A DNA stretch of 37,743 bases, taken from Hyphomicrobiales bacterium (GTDB taxonomy: Bacteria; Pseudomonadota; Alphaproteobacteria; Rhizobiales; Beijerinckiaceae). The translations under genes and the position numbers were made by a program. The stretch is taken from positions 1 through 37,743 of the forward strand of contig QBLV01000027.1 of NCBI GenBank assembly GCA_003241815.1, in the 5' to 3' direction. The notes beneath the pieces are model-generated. The model was not told the origin of the DNA. It did not search any database and worked only from the letters and a program-made list of their open reading frames with translations. Position 1 is the first letter of the stretch. Each line of letters begins with the position of its first letter. This document shows positions 24,044 through 32,512 of this stretch, one piece after another.

Positions 24044-24118
24044 ATGCGTTCGATCGCTCTTTGGCTTCTTGGTATTCCGATTCCGATCATTATCCTTCTC
24101 TGGTTCTTCATGAGCTGA
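24044..24118 (+). CDS. 24-residue hydrophobic membrane peptide
   Basis: A very short frame with ATG 24044 preceded by GGGGGA about seven bases upstream. The peptide begins MRSIALWLLGIPIPIIILLW and ends FFMS: one predicted helix with an Ile-Pro-Ile-Pro break. I recall near-identical tiny proteins (MRxIAxWLLGIPIPIIIL) in many Hyphomicrobiales, often in several copies per genome, with no known function. The codons are noticeably AT-richer than those of the neighbours. It is followed 40 bases later by a strong terminator hairpin, so it is probably its own transcription unit. Confidence 0.65.
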   Translation: MRSIALWLLGIPIPIIILLWFFMS

Positions 24119-24158
24119 TCGGTTTGCACTGACCACTTCGCAGCAGAAGCACCATCGA

Positions 24159-24183
24159 CATGGCCGGGCTCGTCCCGGCCATG
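24159..24183 (+). terminator. rho-independent terminator of the 24-residue peptide gene
   Basis: Perfect 10-bp stem catggccggg/cccggccatg with a five-base loop, followed by ttcgtttgttc. It sits 40 bases after the stop codon. Confidence 0.75.
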
Positions 24184-24329
24184 TTCGTTTGTTCGGGCTC
24201 GATACCGACACGGGCTGACAGCCAATCCTGTCATGCGACCAAACCCGTCATGCGACCCTGCCCATGATTCGACAGCGCATTGCAGCATTGCGCCCGCGCG
24301 CCATCGCATCGTCATCGGAACTGCCCTAT

Positions 24330-25295
24330 ATGCCGCCCATGTCTGATCCCCGCATGTCTGATCCCCATATGTCGCCTATCATCTCCGTCTCCGGCCTTTC
24401 GAAGACCTACGCTTCCGGCTTCCAGGCCCTGAAGACGGTCGATCTCGATATCCGCAAGGGCGAGATCTTCGCGCTGCTCGGCCCCAACGGCGCCGGCAAA
24501 ACGACGCTGATCAGCATCATCTGCGGGCTGGTCAATCCGAGCACGGGGACGGTGCGCGCCGACGGCCACGACATCGTCACCGACTACCGCGCCGCTCGCG
24601 CCACGATCGGCCTGGTGCCGCAGGAGCTGACCACCGACGCCTTCGAGACCGTGCGCGCCACCGTCGCCTTCAGCCGCGGCCTCTTCGGCAAGCCCAAGGA
24701 TCCCGCGCTGGTCGAGCAGGTGCTCAAGGACCTTTCGCTTTGGGACAAGCGCGACGCGCAGATCCGTACGTTGTCTGGCGGCATGAAGCGCCGCGTGATG
24801 ATCGCCAAGGCACTCGCGCATGAGCCGCGCATCCTCTTCCTCGATGAGCCGACGGCCGGCGTCGATGTCGAGCTGCGGCAGGACATGTGGCAGCTCGTGC
24901 GGCGCCTGCGCGAGAACGGCGTCACCATCATCCTGACCACGCACTATATCGAGGAGGCCGAGGAGATGGCCGACCGCGTCGGCGTGATCAGCAAGGGCGA
25001 GATCATCCTGGTCGAGGACAAGGTCGAGCTGATGCGCAAGCTCGGCCGCAAGCAGCTCACCCTGACGTTGCAGGCGCCGCTGGCGGAGCTTCCGTCCGCC
25101 CTCTCCGCCTTCGATCTGGCGCTGGCGGCCAGGGGGGAAGAGCTCGTCTACACCTACGATACCAAGGCCGAGCGCACCGGCATCACCACTTTGCTGCAGG
25201 CCCTCGGCGAGGCCGGCATCCGCTTCAGCGACCTGCGCACGAGCCAGAGCTCGCTCGAAGACATTTTCGTCAGCCTGGTGAGGGACCGCTCATGA
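24330..25295 (+). CDS. ABC-2 type exporter ATP-binding protein (YadG-like)
   Basis: A protein of about 321 residues. Walker A is GPNGAGKTT, the Q-loop is in [11 protein letters not shown], the signature is [16 protein letters not shown] and Walker B is [12 protein letters not shown], with the switch His in [12 protein letters not shown]. The C-terminal approximately 90 residues are the usual accessory domain of ABC-2 ATPases. It forms an exporter with the permease gene whose ATG overlaps its TGA (ATGA). The start is uncertain: in-frame ATGs occur at 24330, 24339, 24354 and 24369. The last three follow a small tandem repeat (MSDP, MSDP, MSP), and none has a clear ribosome-binding site. The substrate is unknown; YadGH-type pairs are thought to act in lipid or drug export. 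Confidence 0.92.
   Translation: MPPMSDPRMSDPHMSPIISVSGLSKTYASGFQALKTVDLDIRKGEIFALLGPNGAGKTTLISIICGLVNPSTGTVRADGHDIVTDYRAARATIGLVPQELTTDAFETVRATVAFSRGLFGKPKDPALVEQVLKDLSLWDKRDAQIRTLSGGMKRRVMIAKALAHEPRILFLDEPTAGVDVELRQDMWQLVRRLRENGVTIILTTHYIEEAEEMADRVGVISKGEIILVEDKVELMRKLGRKQLTLTLQAPLAELPSALSAFDLALAARGEELVYTYDTKAERTGITTLLQALGEAGIRFSDLRTSQSSLEDIFVSLVRDRS
24338..24372 (+). repeat. 15-nt tandem repeat at the ABC ATPase start
   Basis: catgtctgatcccc occurs twice in tandem, followed by a partial third unit (catatgtcgcc). Each unit carries an ATG in the gene's frame. Confidence 0.7.
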
Positions 25296-26083
25296 AAACG
25301 CTCGATGCGAGCCCGCCCGCCATCAACTGGCCGGCGATTGCCGCGATCTACCGTTTCGAGATGGCCCGAACCCTGCGTACGCCGCTGCAGAGCGTCGTCT
25401 CGCCCGTGCTCTCAACGTCGCTCTACTTCGTCGTCTTCGGCGCGGCCATCGGCTCGCGCATGGAGGCGATCGACGGCGTCGCCTACGGCGCCTTCATCGT
25501 GCCGGGACTAATGATGCTGACCCTGCTCACCCAGAGCATCGCCAATGCATCCTTCGCGATCTATTTCCCGAAGTTCACCGGTACGATCTATGAATTGCTT
25601 TCCGCGCCGGTGGCCTGGTGGGAGGTGGTCATCGGCTATGTCGGCGCAGCGGCGACGAAATCGGTCGTGCTGGGACTGATCATCCTGTTGACGGCAACGT
25701 TCTTCGTGCCGCTGCGGATCGAGCACCCCGGCTTCATGCTGCTGTTCCTGGTGCTGACCGCCGTCACCTTCAGCCTGTTCGGCTTCATCGTCGGCATCTG
25801 GGCGGATGGCTTCGAAAAGCTGCAGGTCATCCCGCTGCTGGTGGTGACGCCGCTCGCCTTCCTCGGGGGCTCGTTCTACTCGATCGAGATGCTGCCGCCG
25901 CTCTGGCGCACCGTCGCGCTGTTCAATCCGGTGGTCTACCTGATCAGCGGCTTCCGCTGGAGCTTCTTCGGCATCGCCGATGTCGGCGTCGGCGTCAGCC
26001 TCGGCATGACGCTCGTCTTCCTCGCCCTCTGCATCGCCGCCGTCGCCTGGATCTTCCGGACCGGCTACCGCCTCAAGAACTGA
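25292..26083 (+). CDS. ABC-2 type transporter permease (YadH-like)
   Basis: A 263-residue permease with six predicted helices, starting with [20 protein letters not shown]. The segment [20 protein letters not shown] is followed by APVAWWEVV, the coupling-helix region conserved in YadH/NodJ-type ABC-2 permeases. [20 protein letters not shown] is followed by [14 protein letters not shown], which is the characteristic loop before the last helix. It is translationally coupled to the ATPase gene. The 3' end converges with the chemoreceptor gene 15 bases away and no clear terminator lies between. Confidence 0.93.
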   Translation: MKTLDASPPAINWPAIAAIYRFEMARTLRTPLQSVVSPVLSTSLYFVVFGAAIGSRMEAIDGVAYGAFIVPGLMMLTLLTQSIANASFAIYFPKFTGTIYELLSAPVAWWEVVIGYVGAAATKSVVLGLIILLTATFFVPLRIEHPGFMLLFLVLTAVTFSLFGFIVGIWADGFEKLQVIPLLVVTPLAFLGGSFYSIEMLPPLWRTVALFNPVVYLISGFRWSFFGIADVGVGVSLGMTLVFLALCIAAVAWIFRTGYRLKN

Positions 26084-26098
26084 GGCAGGAGGCCCGAT

Positions 26099-27781
26099 CT
26101 AGGCCGCCTTGAGATCGGCGAAGAAGGTTCCGACCGCGCCGCGCAGAACCTGCGCCTCGCGCGCCAGGTTCTCCGCAGTCGATAGCGCCCGATTGGCCGA
26201 GAGCATCGCAGCCTCTGAGGTTGCGGTCACCTCCACCATCTGGCGCGCGACGCCAGCGGTTCCGGAAGCGGTCGCCTGAACACTCCCGGCGATTTCGGAG
26301 GTTGCGATCATTTGCTGACCCGTCGCTCTGGCGATGGCCACCGTATGGTGCGCCACCTCGTCCATCACGCTGGCGATGGTCTCGATCGCCGAAACGGCGC
26401 CTTGCGTCTCGCCTTCGAAGATCGCGATGCGTTCGGCGATCTCGTCTGTCGCCTGGGCCGTGCGGCTTGCGAGCAGCTTGACCTCGCCCGCGACGACGGC
26501 AAAGCCGCGGCCAGCGTCTCCGGCCCGCGCCGCCTCGATCGTGGCGTTGAGGGCTAGCAGGTTCGTCTGCGACGCAATCTCGCGGATCAACCCGATGACC
26601 CTGGCGATGCTGTCGGCGGCGCCGACGAGGTTGGCGACATTGCCGCGGGCGCGGGCCGCATCGCCCGCGGCGGTTCTGACCACACCGTTGGTCTGGCCAA
26701 TGCGGTCGGCGATGTCGGAGATCGATTCCGACAATTGCTCCGAGGCTGCCGCAATCGCGCGGACATTGTCGGAGGCATCGAGCACGGCAACACGGGCTTC
26801 ATTCGCCTGCGATGTCGCGCTGGTCGCCACCGCATTGAGGCTGCGCGCCGTGTCTTCCATCTCCTCGGCGCTGCTGCGCACGGTGTTCAGCACGGAATCG
26901 ATCCGCACATCGAAGTCTGCGATCAGCTGCTCCCGCTTGGCCTGGCGCAGCGTGCGCGCCGCCTCCGAAGCCCTCGCATCGCCCTCCAGCGTTTCGCGAG
27001 CACGTGCGTTCTCGCGGAAAACGGCGACGGACCGGGCCATGTCGCCGATCTCGTCCCGCTGCCTGACGCAGGGGATCACATCAACAGCCTCGGAGCGCGC
27101 CAGGCGGTGCATGGTCGCGGCCAGGCGCCGCAGCGGGCGGGCGACGCGGAAATGCACCAGCGCCAGAGCGGCGCCGAGCCCCAGCACGATCAGCAGCACG
27201 CCGCTGATCGCCTGCAGCCACAGGCCGTGTCGCTGGAGCAGGCCGCGCTCGACCTCGGTGACTTCGCTGCGGCTTTCGTTCAGTGCTGTGACACGCTTCA
27301 GCGCGACATTCAGCGCCTTGCGAATGTTCCTGCTGTCCTCGTTGTCGCCGATCTCGGCAGCGGCGGCGGGACCCTGCTCGCGCGCGCGCCGGACCAGTTC
27401 GGTCCGGAACCGGACGAAGGCCTCGAGCTGGGTCGCCACGGCTTCGACCGCGGCCTCGTCGCCAGGCGTGATCAACCCCCGCCACTTCTGGACCAGCCCG
27501 GTAATTTCTTCGAGCCCCTCGCGCAACGGCAGGGCGAAACGCTCGCTGTCCTTGGCATCCGCGCTCATGTAGATGCCCCGGGACTCCATCACCACCGCAT
27601 TGACGAGTCCGTTCATGCGCTCGGCCAACAGGGCCCGGTCGGACACCGCCTCCATCTCGATCGTCATCGCGGCGTAACGGCCCAGTGTCTGCACGCCGAT
27701 CGCGACGGAGAGCCCGGCCGCGAGCCCGAACAGCGCGAAAGCGCCGAAAATCTGCGTTGAAATCTTGCGCGGGCCGAACAT
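26099..27781 (-). CDS. methyl-accepting chemotaxis protein
   Basis: A chemoreceptor of about 560 residues. A short cytoplasmic start is followed by helix one ([20 protein letters not shown]). A periplasmic helical sensor of about 160 residues comes next (four-helix-bundle type, by its length and Leu/Ala pattern), then helix two ([20 protein letters not shown]), a HAMP domain ([20 protein letters not shown]) and a long coiled-coil signalling domain. The hairpin tip [20 protein letters not shown] is nearly invariant in MCPs and binds CheA/CheW. The protein ends without a CheB/CheR-docking pentapeptide. Start 27781 (MFGPRK) has GGGAAAG upstream; an ATG 17 codons earlier has none. The ligand is unknown. 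It is divergent from prfC. Confidence 0.92.
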   Translation of the reverse strand: MFGPRKISTQIFGAFALFGLAAGLSVAIGVQTLGRYAAMTIEMEAVSDRALLAERMNGLVNAVVMESRGIYMSADAKDSERFALPLREGLEEITGLVQKWRGLITPGDEAAVEAVATQLEAFVRFRTELVRRAREQGPAAAAEIGDNEDSRNIRKALNVALKRVTALNESRSEVTEVERGLLQRHGLWLQAISGVLLIVLGLGAALALVHFRVARPLRRLAATMHRLARSEAVDVIPCVRQRDEIGDMARSVAVFRENARARETLEGDARASEAARTLRQAKREQLIADFDVRIDSVLNTVRSSAEEMEDTARSLNAVATSATSQANEARVAVLDASDNVRAIAAASEQLSESISDIADRIGQTNGVVRTAAGDAARARGNVANLVGAADSIARVIGLIREIASQTNLLALNATIEAARAGDAGRGFAVVAGEVKLLASRTAQATDEIAERIAIFEGETQGAVSAIETIASVMDEVAHHTVAIARATGQQMIATSEIAGSVQATASGTAGVARQMVEVTATSEAAMLSANRALSTAENLAREAQVLRGAVGTFFADLKAA

Positions 27782-27943
27782 CGCAGTGAGCTTTCCCGAA
27801 TGAGGTGCACGGCGTCCCCGCTTCGACGACATGATCAGCGCAAAGGGTTAAGGGTGACTGACCTGCGTTGCGAAGCCAGCCCCGCATTGCCTCGACGGCC
27901 AACTCTGATTGACTTCGACGGCCTCATCCTGTTCTCAGACGCG

Positions 27944-29569
27944 ATGACTGACAGCCAGACTTCCGATGCACCGGCGCAGGACGCCGCCGCCCCGCATGCG
28001 CGCCGCCGCACCTTCGCGATCATCTCGCACCCGGACGCCGGCAAGACCACGCTGACAGAGAAGCTGCTTTATTTCGGCGGCGCGATTCAGCTCGCCGGCG
28101 AAGTGCGCGCCAAAGCCGGCCGCCGCCAGACCTCCTCGGACTGGATGAAGATCGAGCGCCAGCGCGGCATCTCGGTCGTCACCTCGGTGATGACCTTCGA
28201 ATATGGTGGCCACGTCTTCAATCTGCTCGACACGCCGGGCCATGAGGACTTCTCGGAAGATACCTACCGCACCCTGACGGCGGTGGATTCCGCTGTGATG
28301 GTGATCGACGCGGCCAAGGGCATCGAGGCGCGCACCAAGAAGCTGTTCGAGGTCTGCCGCCTGCGTGACATCCCGATCGTCACCTTCATCAACAAGGTCG
28401 ACCGCGAAACGCGCGACCTGTTCGACCTGATCAACGAGATCGAGACCACGCTGGCGCTGGATGTCGCACCGATGACCTGGCCGGTCGGGCGCGGGCGCGA
28501 ATTCGTCGGCACCTATGACCTCAAGGCCAACACCTTCCGCCGCAACCAGAAGGGCGACGAAAGCGCGCAGGATCTCGCCGTCTCGGGCCCCGACGACAAA
28601 CTCTTCGACGAATTGCTGCCGAACGGCGCGGCAGAGGTCTGGCGGGAGGAGGTGTTCCTGGCAGCCGAAGGCCTGAAGCCCTTCGACCTCGATTCCTTCC
28701 GCGAAGGCCATCTTACACCGCTCTATTTCGGCGCCGCGCTGCGCGACTACGGCGTGCGCGACCTGATCGACGCGCTCGGCGCGCTCGCGCCGAGCCCGCG
28801 CGCGCAGACCGCCGACAAGCGCACGATCCAGGCCGGCGAGCCGAAAATGACGGGCTTCGTCTTCAAGATCCAGGCGAACATGGACCCCAATCACCGCGAC
28901 CGCATCGCTTTCATGCGCGTCTGCTCGGGCAAGCTTTCGCGCGGCATGAAGGCCAGGCTGGTGCGGACCGGCAAGCCTATGCCGCTCAACGCGCCGCAAT
29001 TCTTCTTCGCCCGCGACCGCTCGATCGCCGAGGAAGCCTATGCCGGCGACATCGTCGGCCTGCCCAACCACGGCACGCTGCGTATCGGCGACACCCTGAC
29101 CGAGGGCGAGGACGTCGTCTTCAAGGGTGTGCCGAGCTTCGCGCCGGAAATCCTGCGCCGCGTCAAACTCAAGGACGCGATGAAGGCCAAAAAACTGCGC
29201 GAGGCCCTGCAGCAGATGGCCGAGGAGGGCGTCGTGCAGATCTTCCTGCCCCATGACGGCGCTCCGGCCATCGTCGGCGTCGTCGGCGCGCTGCAGCTCG
29301 ACGTGCTCAAGGAACGCATGGAGGCGGAGTATTCGCTGCCGGTGGATTTCGAGCCCTGCCAGTTTTCGATCGCGCGCTGGGTCTCCAGTGACGACAAGCT
29401 GGCGCTTCAGAAATTCGTCGGATTGAAGCCGTCTTCGATGGCCGACGACCTCGACGGCGACCCGGTCTTCATGGCCTCCAGCCAGTTCACGCTGAAATAT
29501 GATGCGGAGCGGTCGCCGGAGGTCACGTTCTCCGACATCAAGGATTATCAGAAGGTCGCCAAGGCCTGA
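27944..29569 (+). CDS. prfC: peptide chain release factor 3
   Basis: A 541-residue translational GTPase that recycles RF1/RF2 after termination. The G motifs are clear: SHPDAGKTTLTEKLL (G1), the RGISVVTSVMTFEY switch I region, DTPGHEDFSEDTYRTL (G3) and FINKVDRET (G4). The block MKIERQRGISV and the later GALQLDVLKERMEAEYSLPV are specific to RF3 and distinguish it from EF-G. The start at 27944 gives a 20-residue N-terminal extension that is Ala/Gln-rich; the longer frame to 27800 overlaps the divergent gene. Length is close to the 529 residues of E. coli RF3. Confidence 0.96.
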   Translation: MTDSQTSDAPAQDAAAPHARRRTFAIISHPDAGKTTLTEKLLYFGGAIQLAGEVRAKAGRRQTSSDWMKIERQRGISVVTSVMTFEYGGHVFNLLDTPGHEDFSEDTYRTLTAVDSAVMVIDAAKGIEARTKKLFEVCRLRDIPIVTFINKVDRETRDLFDLINEIETTLALDVAPMTWPVGRGREFVGTYDLKANTFRRNQKGDESAQDLAVSGPDDKLFDELLPNGAAEVWREEVFLAAEGLKPFDLDSFREGHLTPLYFGAALRDYGVRDLIDALGALAPSPRAQTADKRTIQAGEPKMTGFVFKIQANMDPNHRDRIAFMRVCSGKLSRGMKARLVRTGKPMPLNAPQFFFARDRSIAEEAYAGDIVGLPNHGTLRIGDTLTEGEDVVFKGVPSFAPEILRRVKLKDAMKAKKLREALQQMAEEGVVQIFLPHDGAPAIVGVVGALQLDVLKERMEAEYSLPVDFEPCQFSIARWVSSDDKLALQKFVGLKPSSMADDLDGDPVFMASSQFTLKYDAERSPEVTFSDIKDYQKVAKA

Positions 29570-29623
29570 GCTGCTTCACCTCTGTGTCGCGAATGTCACA
29601 AGGCGACGGCAGCCTTGTCGAGT

Positions 29624-29637
29624 TTGATCCTGATCAA
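29624..29637. promoter_or_regulatory. FNR/FixK-type box upstream of ompW
   Basis: The sequence TTGATCCTGATCAA matches the anaerobox consensus TTGAT-N4-ATCAA exactly at all ten defined positions. It is centred about 93 bases upstream of the ompW-like start codon. Proteins of the FNR/FixK/FnrL group bind such sites under low oxygen. The E. coli ompW gene is known to respond to FNR, so a functional link is plausible. Confidence 0.65.
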
Positions 29638-29723
29638 TTCGATCGCGATGGAATTCGGGCTGTTGGGCACGTGAGCTGCGGGCGCCATCGCGCATCGCGC
29701 TCTCGATCCTGGGGGCTCTCGCC

Positions 29724-30410
29724 ATGTCACGCTTCATCCGTCTGTCCATTTGCGCCGCGCTGCTCGCCGGCACGGCCCTGACCTCGGCTCAGGCTGCCGA
29801 CCTGCCATCCGCCAGGACCGCTCCGCTCGCGCCGATCCTGACCCAGTGGAGTCCGTGGATGATCCGCGGCCGCGCGCTCTTCGTCGTCCCGCAGGAGGAT
29901 GCGAAGCTCACACTTGGCGGCGCGCCGGTCGTCGGCGGCGACGTCAACATCTCCAACTCGGTCGTCCCCGAACTCGACATCAGCTACTTCTTCACCAGGA
30001 ACATCGCCGTCGAGCTCATCCTCGGCGTCACCCCGCACAATGTGAAGGGCGCCGGTACGCTCGCCGGCACGCGCATCGGTTCGGCTTGGCTGCTGCCGCC
30101 GACGCTGATGCTGCAATACCACTTCACCGACCTCGGCGCCTTCAAGCCCTATGTCGGCGTCGGCGTGAACTACACCGTCTTTTTCAACGAGAAGGCCAAG
30201 GGCGGCTTCACCCAGTTCGACCTGAAGGACAGCTTTGGCCTCGCCCTGCAGGTCGGCGTCGACTACATGATCGACAAGCACTGGGGCATCAACTTCGACG
30301 TGAAGAAGATCTTCCTCGAACCCAAGGTCAAGGTGAACAACGGCCTCGTCTCAGGCAAGGTCAAGATCGACCCCTGGCTGATCGGCACCGGCGTTACCTA
30401 TCGCTTCTGA
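29724..30410 (+). CDS. ompW: OmpW family outer membrane protein
   Basis: A 228-residue eight-stranded beta-barrel precursor. The signal peptide MSRFIRLSICAALLAGTALT, ending SAQA, is cleaved at about residue 24. The mature protein contains WMIRGRALFVVPQED, a NISNSVVPELDISYFFTRNI strand pair and the hallmark central block LPPTLMLQYHFTDLGAFKPY, followed by VGVGVNYTVFF. It ends in a final amphipathic strand GTGVTYRF with a C-terminal Phe, the BAM-recognition signal. OmpW proteins form narrow hydrophobic channels and often change with oxygen or stress. The perfect FNR-type box upstream and the strong terminator downstream mark it as a single-gene unit. Confidence 0.93.
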   Translation: MSRFIRLSICAALLAGTALTSAQAADLPSARTAPLAPILTQWSPWMIRGRALFVVPQEDAKLTLGGAPVVGGDVNISNSVVPELDISYFFTRNIAVELILGVTPHNVKGAGTLAGTRIGSAWLLPPTLMLQYHFTDLGAFKPYVGVGVNYTVFFNEKAKGGFTQFDLKDSFGLALQVGVDYMIDKHWGINFDVKKIFLEPKVKVNNGLVSGKVKIDPWLIGTGVTYRF

Positions 30411-30433
30411 CCCGACAGTATTCGGCTGGGGAG

Positions 30434-30462
30434 AAAGGGAGCGGTTCGCCGCTCCCTTTTTT
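30434..30462 (+). terminator. rho-independent terminator of ompW
   Basis: An 11-bp stem aaagggagcgg/ccgctcccttt with tetraloop ttcg is followed by a run of T, 24 bases after the stop. The A-run on the left lets it also serve the leftward Lrp gene, which ends at 30474. Confidence 0.88.
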
Positions 30463-30473
30463 CATGGCCGCGC

Positions 30474-30953
30474 TCAGCCGCCGGTCGCCACGAATCCGAG
30501 CGGAATCGCGGTGGTGGACTTCAACTCTTCCATCGCAAACATCGAGGTCACATCGTTGAGATCGATTCGCGAGATCAGCTTCTTGTAGAGCGCGTCATAG
30601 GCCGCGATATCCGGCACGCAGGCCTTGAGCAGATAATCGATCTCACCGCTCATCCGGTAAAAATCCACGATCTCGGGCAGGTCGTGCACCGCCGCGTGGA
30701 AGCGCTCCAGCCATTCCATCGAGTGCCGGGCCGTCTTCACCGCAATGAAGACGGTGACGCCGGCGTGGAGCTTGGCCCGGTCGAGCAGCGCGACGCGCTT
30801 GCGGATATAGCCCGCCGCTTCCAGCTTCTGCACGCGTCGCCAGCACGGCGTCGAAGAGAGCCCGACAGCTTCGGCGAGTTCCGCCAGCGGCAGGCTCGCA
30901 TCCTCCTGCAGCCGCGCCAGGATCTTGAGATCGAAGCTATCGAGCTTGGACAT
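30474..30953 (-). CDS. Lrp/AsnC family transcriptional regulator
   Basis: A 159-residue regulator. The N-terminal helix-turn-helix (LDSFDLKILARLQEDASLPL, then AELAEAVGLSSTPCWRRVQK) is followed by the linker GYIRKRVALLDRAKL and the RAM effector domain (VTVFIAVKT, then IVDFYRMSGEIDYLLKACV with the conserved Gly-x-x-Asp-Tyr). GGAGG lies just before the ATG at 30953. It is divergent from a cysteine dioxygenase gene, an arrangement that usually means amino acid-responsive control of the neighbour and of itself. A 9-bp inverted repeat (30984-31043) lies in the shared control region. Cysteine is the likely effector, by context only. Confidence 0.94.
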   Translation of the reverse strand: MSKLDSFDLKILARLQEDASLPLAELAEAVGLSSTPCWRRVQKLEAAGYIRKRVALLDRAKLHAGVTVFIAVKTARHSMEWLERFHAAVHDLPEIVDFYRMSGEIDYLLKACVPDIAAYDALYKKLISRIDLNDVTSMFAMEELKSTTAIPLGFVATGG

Positions 30954-30983
30954 GGCGCCTCCAGCGCGATTCAGGAATTCACT

Positions 30984-31043
30984 GATTGCCGACAAGCAGG
31001 GCGGCGCAATAATTTTCTAACTTTCGACTCATGCTCGGCAATC
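30984..31043. promoter_or_regulatory. separated inverted repeat, candidate Lrp-type binding sites
   Basis: gattgccga (30984-30992) and its exact reverse complement tcggcaatc (31035-31043) are 51 bases apart centre to centre, about five helical turns. They flank the AT-rich middle of the Lrp/cysteine dioxygenase divergent region, so a wrapped octameric Lrp-family protein could contact both on one face. Confidence 0.4.
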
Positions 31044-31139
31044 GTTTTCTCACCGGACCGAATTCGCGGCAAGATCGCAAACCCGTTTCGCTCCGCTCCG
31101 CTATCCTTGTCTGGTGATTGGGTCGAGGGGAGTCGCGGC

Positions 31140-31661
31140 ATGCAGGGGTTTCTGAACGAGGAGCGGCGCGGGGCCGTGCTGCGCAGTCTGCGGACGGATG
31201 AGGGCACGCTTTCGCGCGACTATCTGTCGGCCGCTCGCACCGTCCTGCGCGAACTCGTCGCGATACCCGACCTCGTCCAGCGCCTGCCGCTCGAACGTAA
31301 AGCCGGTGGCTACACCCGCAACCTGCTGGCCGGCAACGACGCGGTCAGCGTCTGGGCGATCGTCTGGGCGGAAGGTGCGACCACCTGCATCCACGACCAT
31401 CATTGCTCCTGCTGCTTCGGCGTCGTCAGCGGCACCGTCACCGAGACCTGGTATCGCGCCATCGATGCGACCCGTGCCGTCCCGACGGAGGAACAGGAGC
31501 GCCAGGCCGGCTATGTCGCCTGCATGCTGCCGTCCGGCCCCAACATTCACCGCATGCGCAATCTGGGCACGGGCGACGCCATCTCGATCCACATCTACGG
31601 CTTCGACCACGAGGCCCATGCCTCCTCGATCGAGACGGAATACACCGCCATCCACGGCTGA
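31140..31661 (+). CDS. cysteine dioxygenase family protein (cupin)
   Basis: A 173-residue mononuclear-iron thiol dioxygenase that converts cysteine to cysteine sulfinate, or possibly acts on 3-mercaptopropionate. The three-histidine iron site is visible: His85 and His87 in the block CIHDHHCSCCFGVVSGTVTE, and His137 in GPNIHRMRN. The cupin spacing and the length fit bacterial CDO. The Tyr of the catalytic region may be Tyr153 in HIYGFDH. Three Cys follow the second His (89, 91, 92), a crowded arrangement. ATG 31140 has GAGGGGAG upstream. It is divergent from an Lrp regulator. Confidence 0.87.
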   Translation: MQGFLNEERRGAVLRSLRTDEGTLSRDYLSAARTVLRELVAIPDLVQRLPLERKAGGYTRNLLAGNDAVSVWAIVWAEGATTCIHDHHCSCCFGVVSGTVTETWYRAIDATRAVPTEEQERQAGYVACMLPSGPNIHRMRNLGTGDAISIHIYGFDHEAHASSIETEYTAIHG

Positions 31662-31733
31662 CAGGCCATCGGCGGCATCAAGCGCTCGCCTGTGATGCTT
31701 CCCTACAAAATCATCAAGCTCCAGCCTGCGCGC

Positions 31734-31759
31734 GGGGATAAGCCAGCCGCCTTATCCCC
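31734..31759 (+). terminator. hairpin between cysteine dioxygenase and GH19 genes
   Basis: Perfect 9-bp stem ggggataag/cttatcccc with an eight-base loop, 72 bases after the dioxygenase stop. There is no U-tract, so termination is uncertain. Confidence 0.4.
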
Positions 31760-31809
31760 CCTGCGCCCTCGCAGCACGAAGATGGCCTCCTTTCGAGGAG
31801 GGACCATCC

Positions 31810-32400
31810 ATGTCGATGCGAGGAACCGATGCGCCGGCGGCGGCCGTCACACCGTCACCAAACCCGCTCGCGGTCACCACGGAACGGCTGCAACGGCTGG
31901 TGCCGGCCGGTCGGCCTGAGATCGTCGCACCGATCGCCGAGAGCTTCGATCGGCTCGCCCTCCGCTACGACATCACCACGCGGCTGCGCCTCTGTCATTT
32001 CCTCGCCCAGGCGGCGCATGAGAGCGACGGCTTCCGCACACTCGCGGAATATGGCGGACCCACCTATTTCAGGCGCTATGACGGCCGCCGCGATCTCGGC
32101 AACACGATGCCGGGCGACGGCGCCCGCTATCACGGCCGCGGCATCTTCCAACTCACCGGCCGCTTCAACTATCGCCGCTTCGGCGCACTGATCGGCATCG
32201 ACCTCGAAGCCGATCCCGATCGCGCGATGGAGCCTGCGATTTCACTGTCCATTGCCTTCGCCTATTGGCGCGAGCGCGAGATCAACGTCGCCGCCGATTC
32301 CGACGACGTGGCGCGCGTGACGAAGCTGATCAATGGCGGCCGCAACGGCTTGGCCGACCGCACGCGGCTGCTGGCGGTGGCGAAGGAGATTTGGGTGTAA
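31810..32400 (+). CDS. GH19 chitinase/endolysin-like glycoside hydrolase
   Basis: A 196-residue protein of the glycoside hydrolase 19 family in its short, phage-endolysin-like form. The catalytic region is HFLAQAAHESDGFRTLAEYG, with Glu71 and Glu80 as likely acid and base. The second conserved block is RYHGRGIFQLTGRFNYRRFG. Members of this type cleave peptidoglycan or chitin. The first 20 residues are Pro/Ala/Thr-rich and there is no hydrophobic signal sequence. GAGGAG lies 11 bases before the ATG. No holin, spanin or other phage gene is adjacent, so it is either a phage remnant or a domesticated lysin. Confidence 0.85.
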   Translation: MSMRGTDAPAAAVTPSPNPLAVTTERLQRLVPAGRPEIVAPIAESFDRLALRYDITTRLRLCHFLAQAAHESDGFRTLAEYGGPTYFRRYDGRRDLGNTMPGDGARYHGRGIFQLTGRFNYRRFGALIGIDLEADPDRAMEPAISLSIAFAYWREREINVAADSDDVARVTKLINGGRNGLADRTRLLAVAKEIWV

Positions 32401-32408
32401 GGCCAGCC

Positions 32409-32500
32409 GTCATTCTCGGGCGAAGCGAAGCGCAGACCCGAGAATCTCATGACGAGCTTCCGCTCGTTTCCGAGATGCTCGGGTCAAGCCCGACCATGAC
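32409..32500. repeat. palindromic intergenic repeat between convergent genes
   Basis: Stem attctcggg (32412-32420) pairs with cccgagaat (32437-32445), flanked by gtcat/atgac. A second related half (gctcgggtcaagcccga...catgac) follows up to 32500. The element fills the gap between the GH19 gene and the convergent PLP-enzyme gene and can form hairpins on either transcript. It resembles, but is not identical to, the element at 7400-7503. Confidence 0.65.
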
Positions 32501-32512
32501 GATCCGTGTGCC

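Noticed and set aside
27935-29254. A 439-codon open frame on the - strand opposite prfC
   Set aside because: It is antisense to an unmistakable RF3 gene and has no motif.
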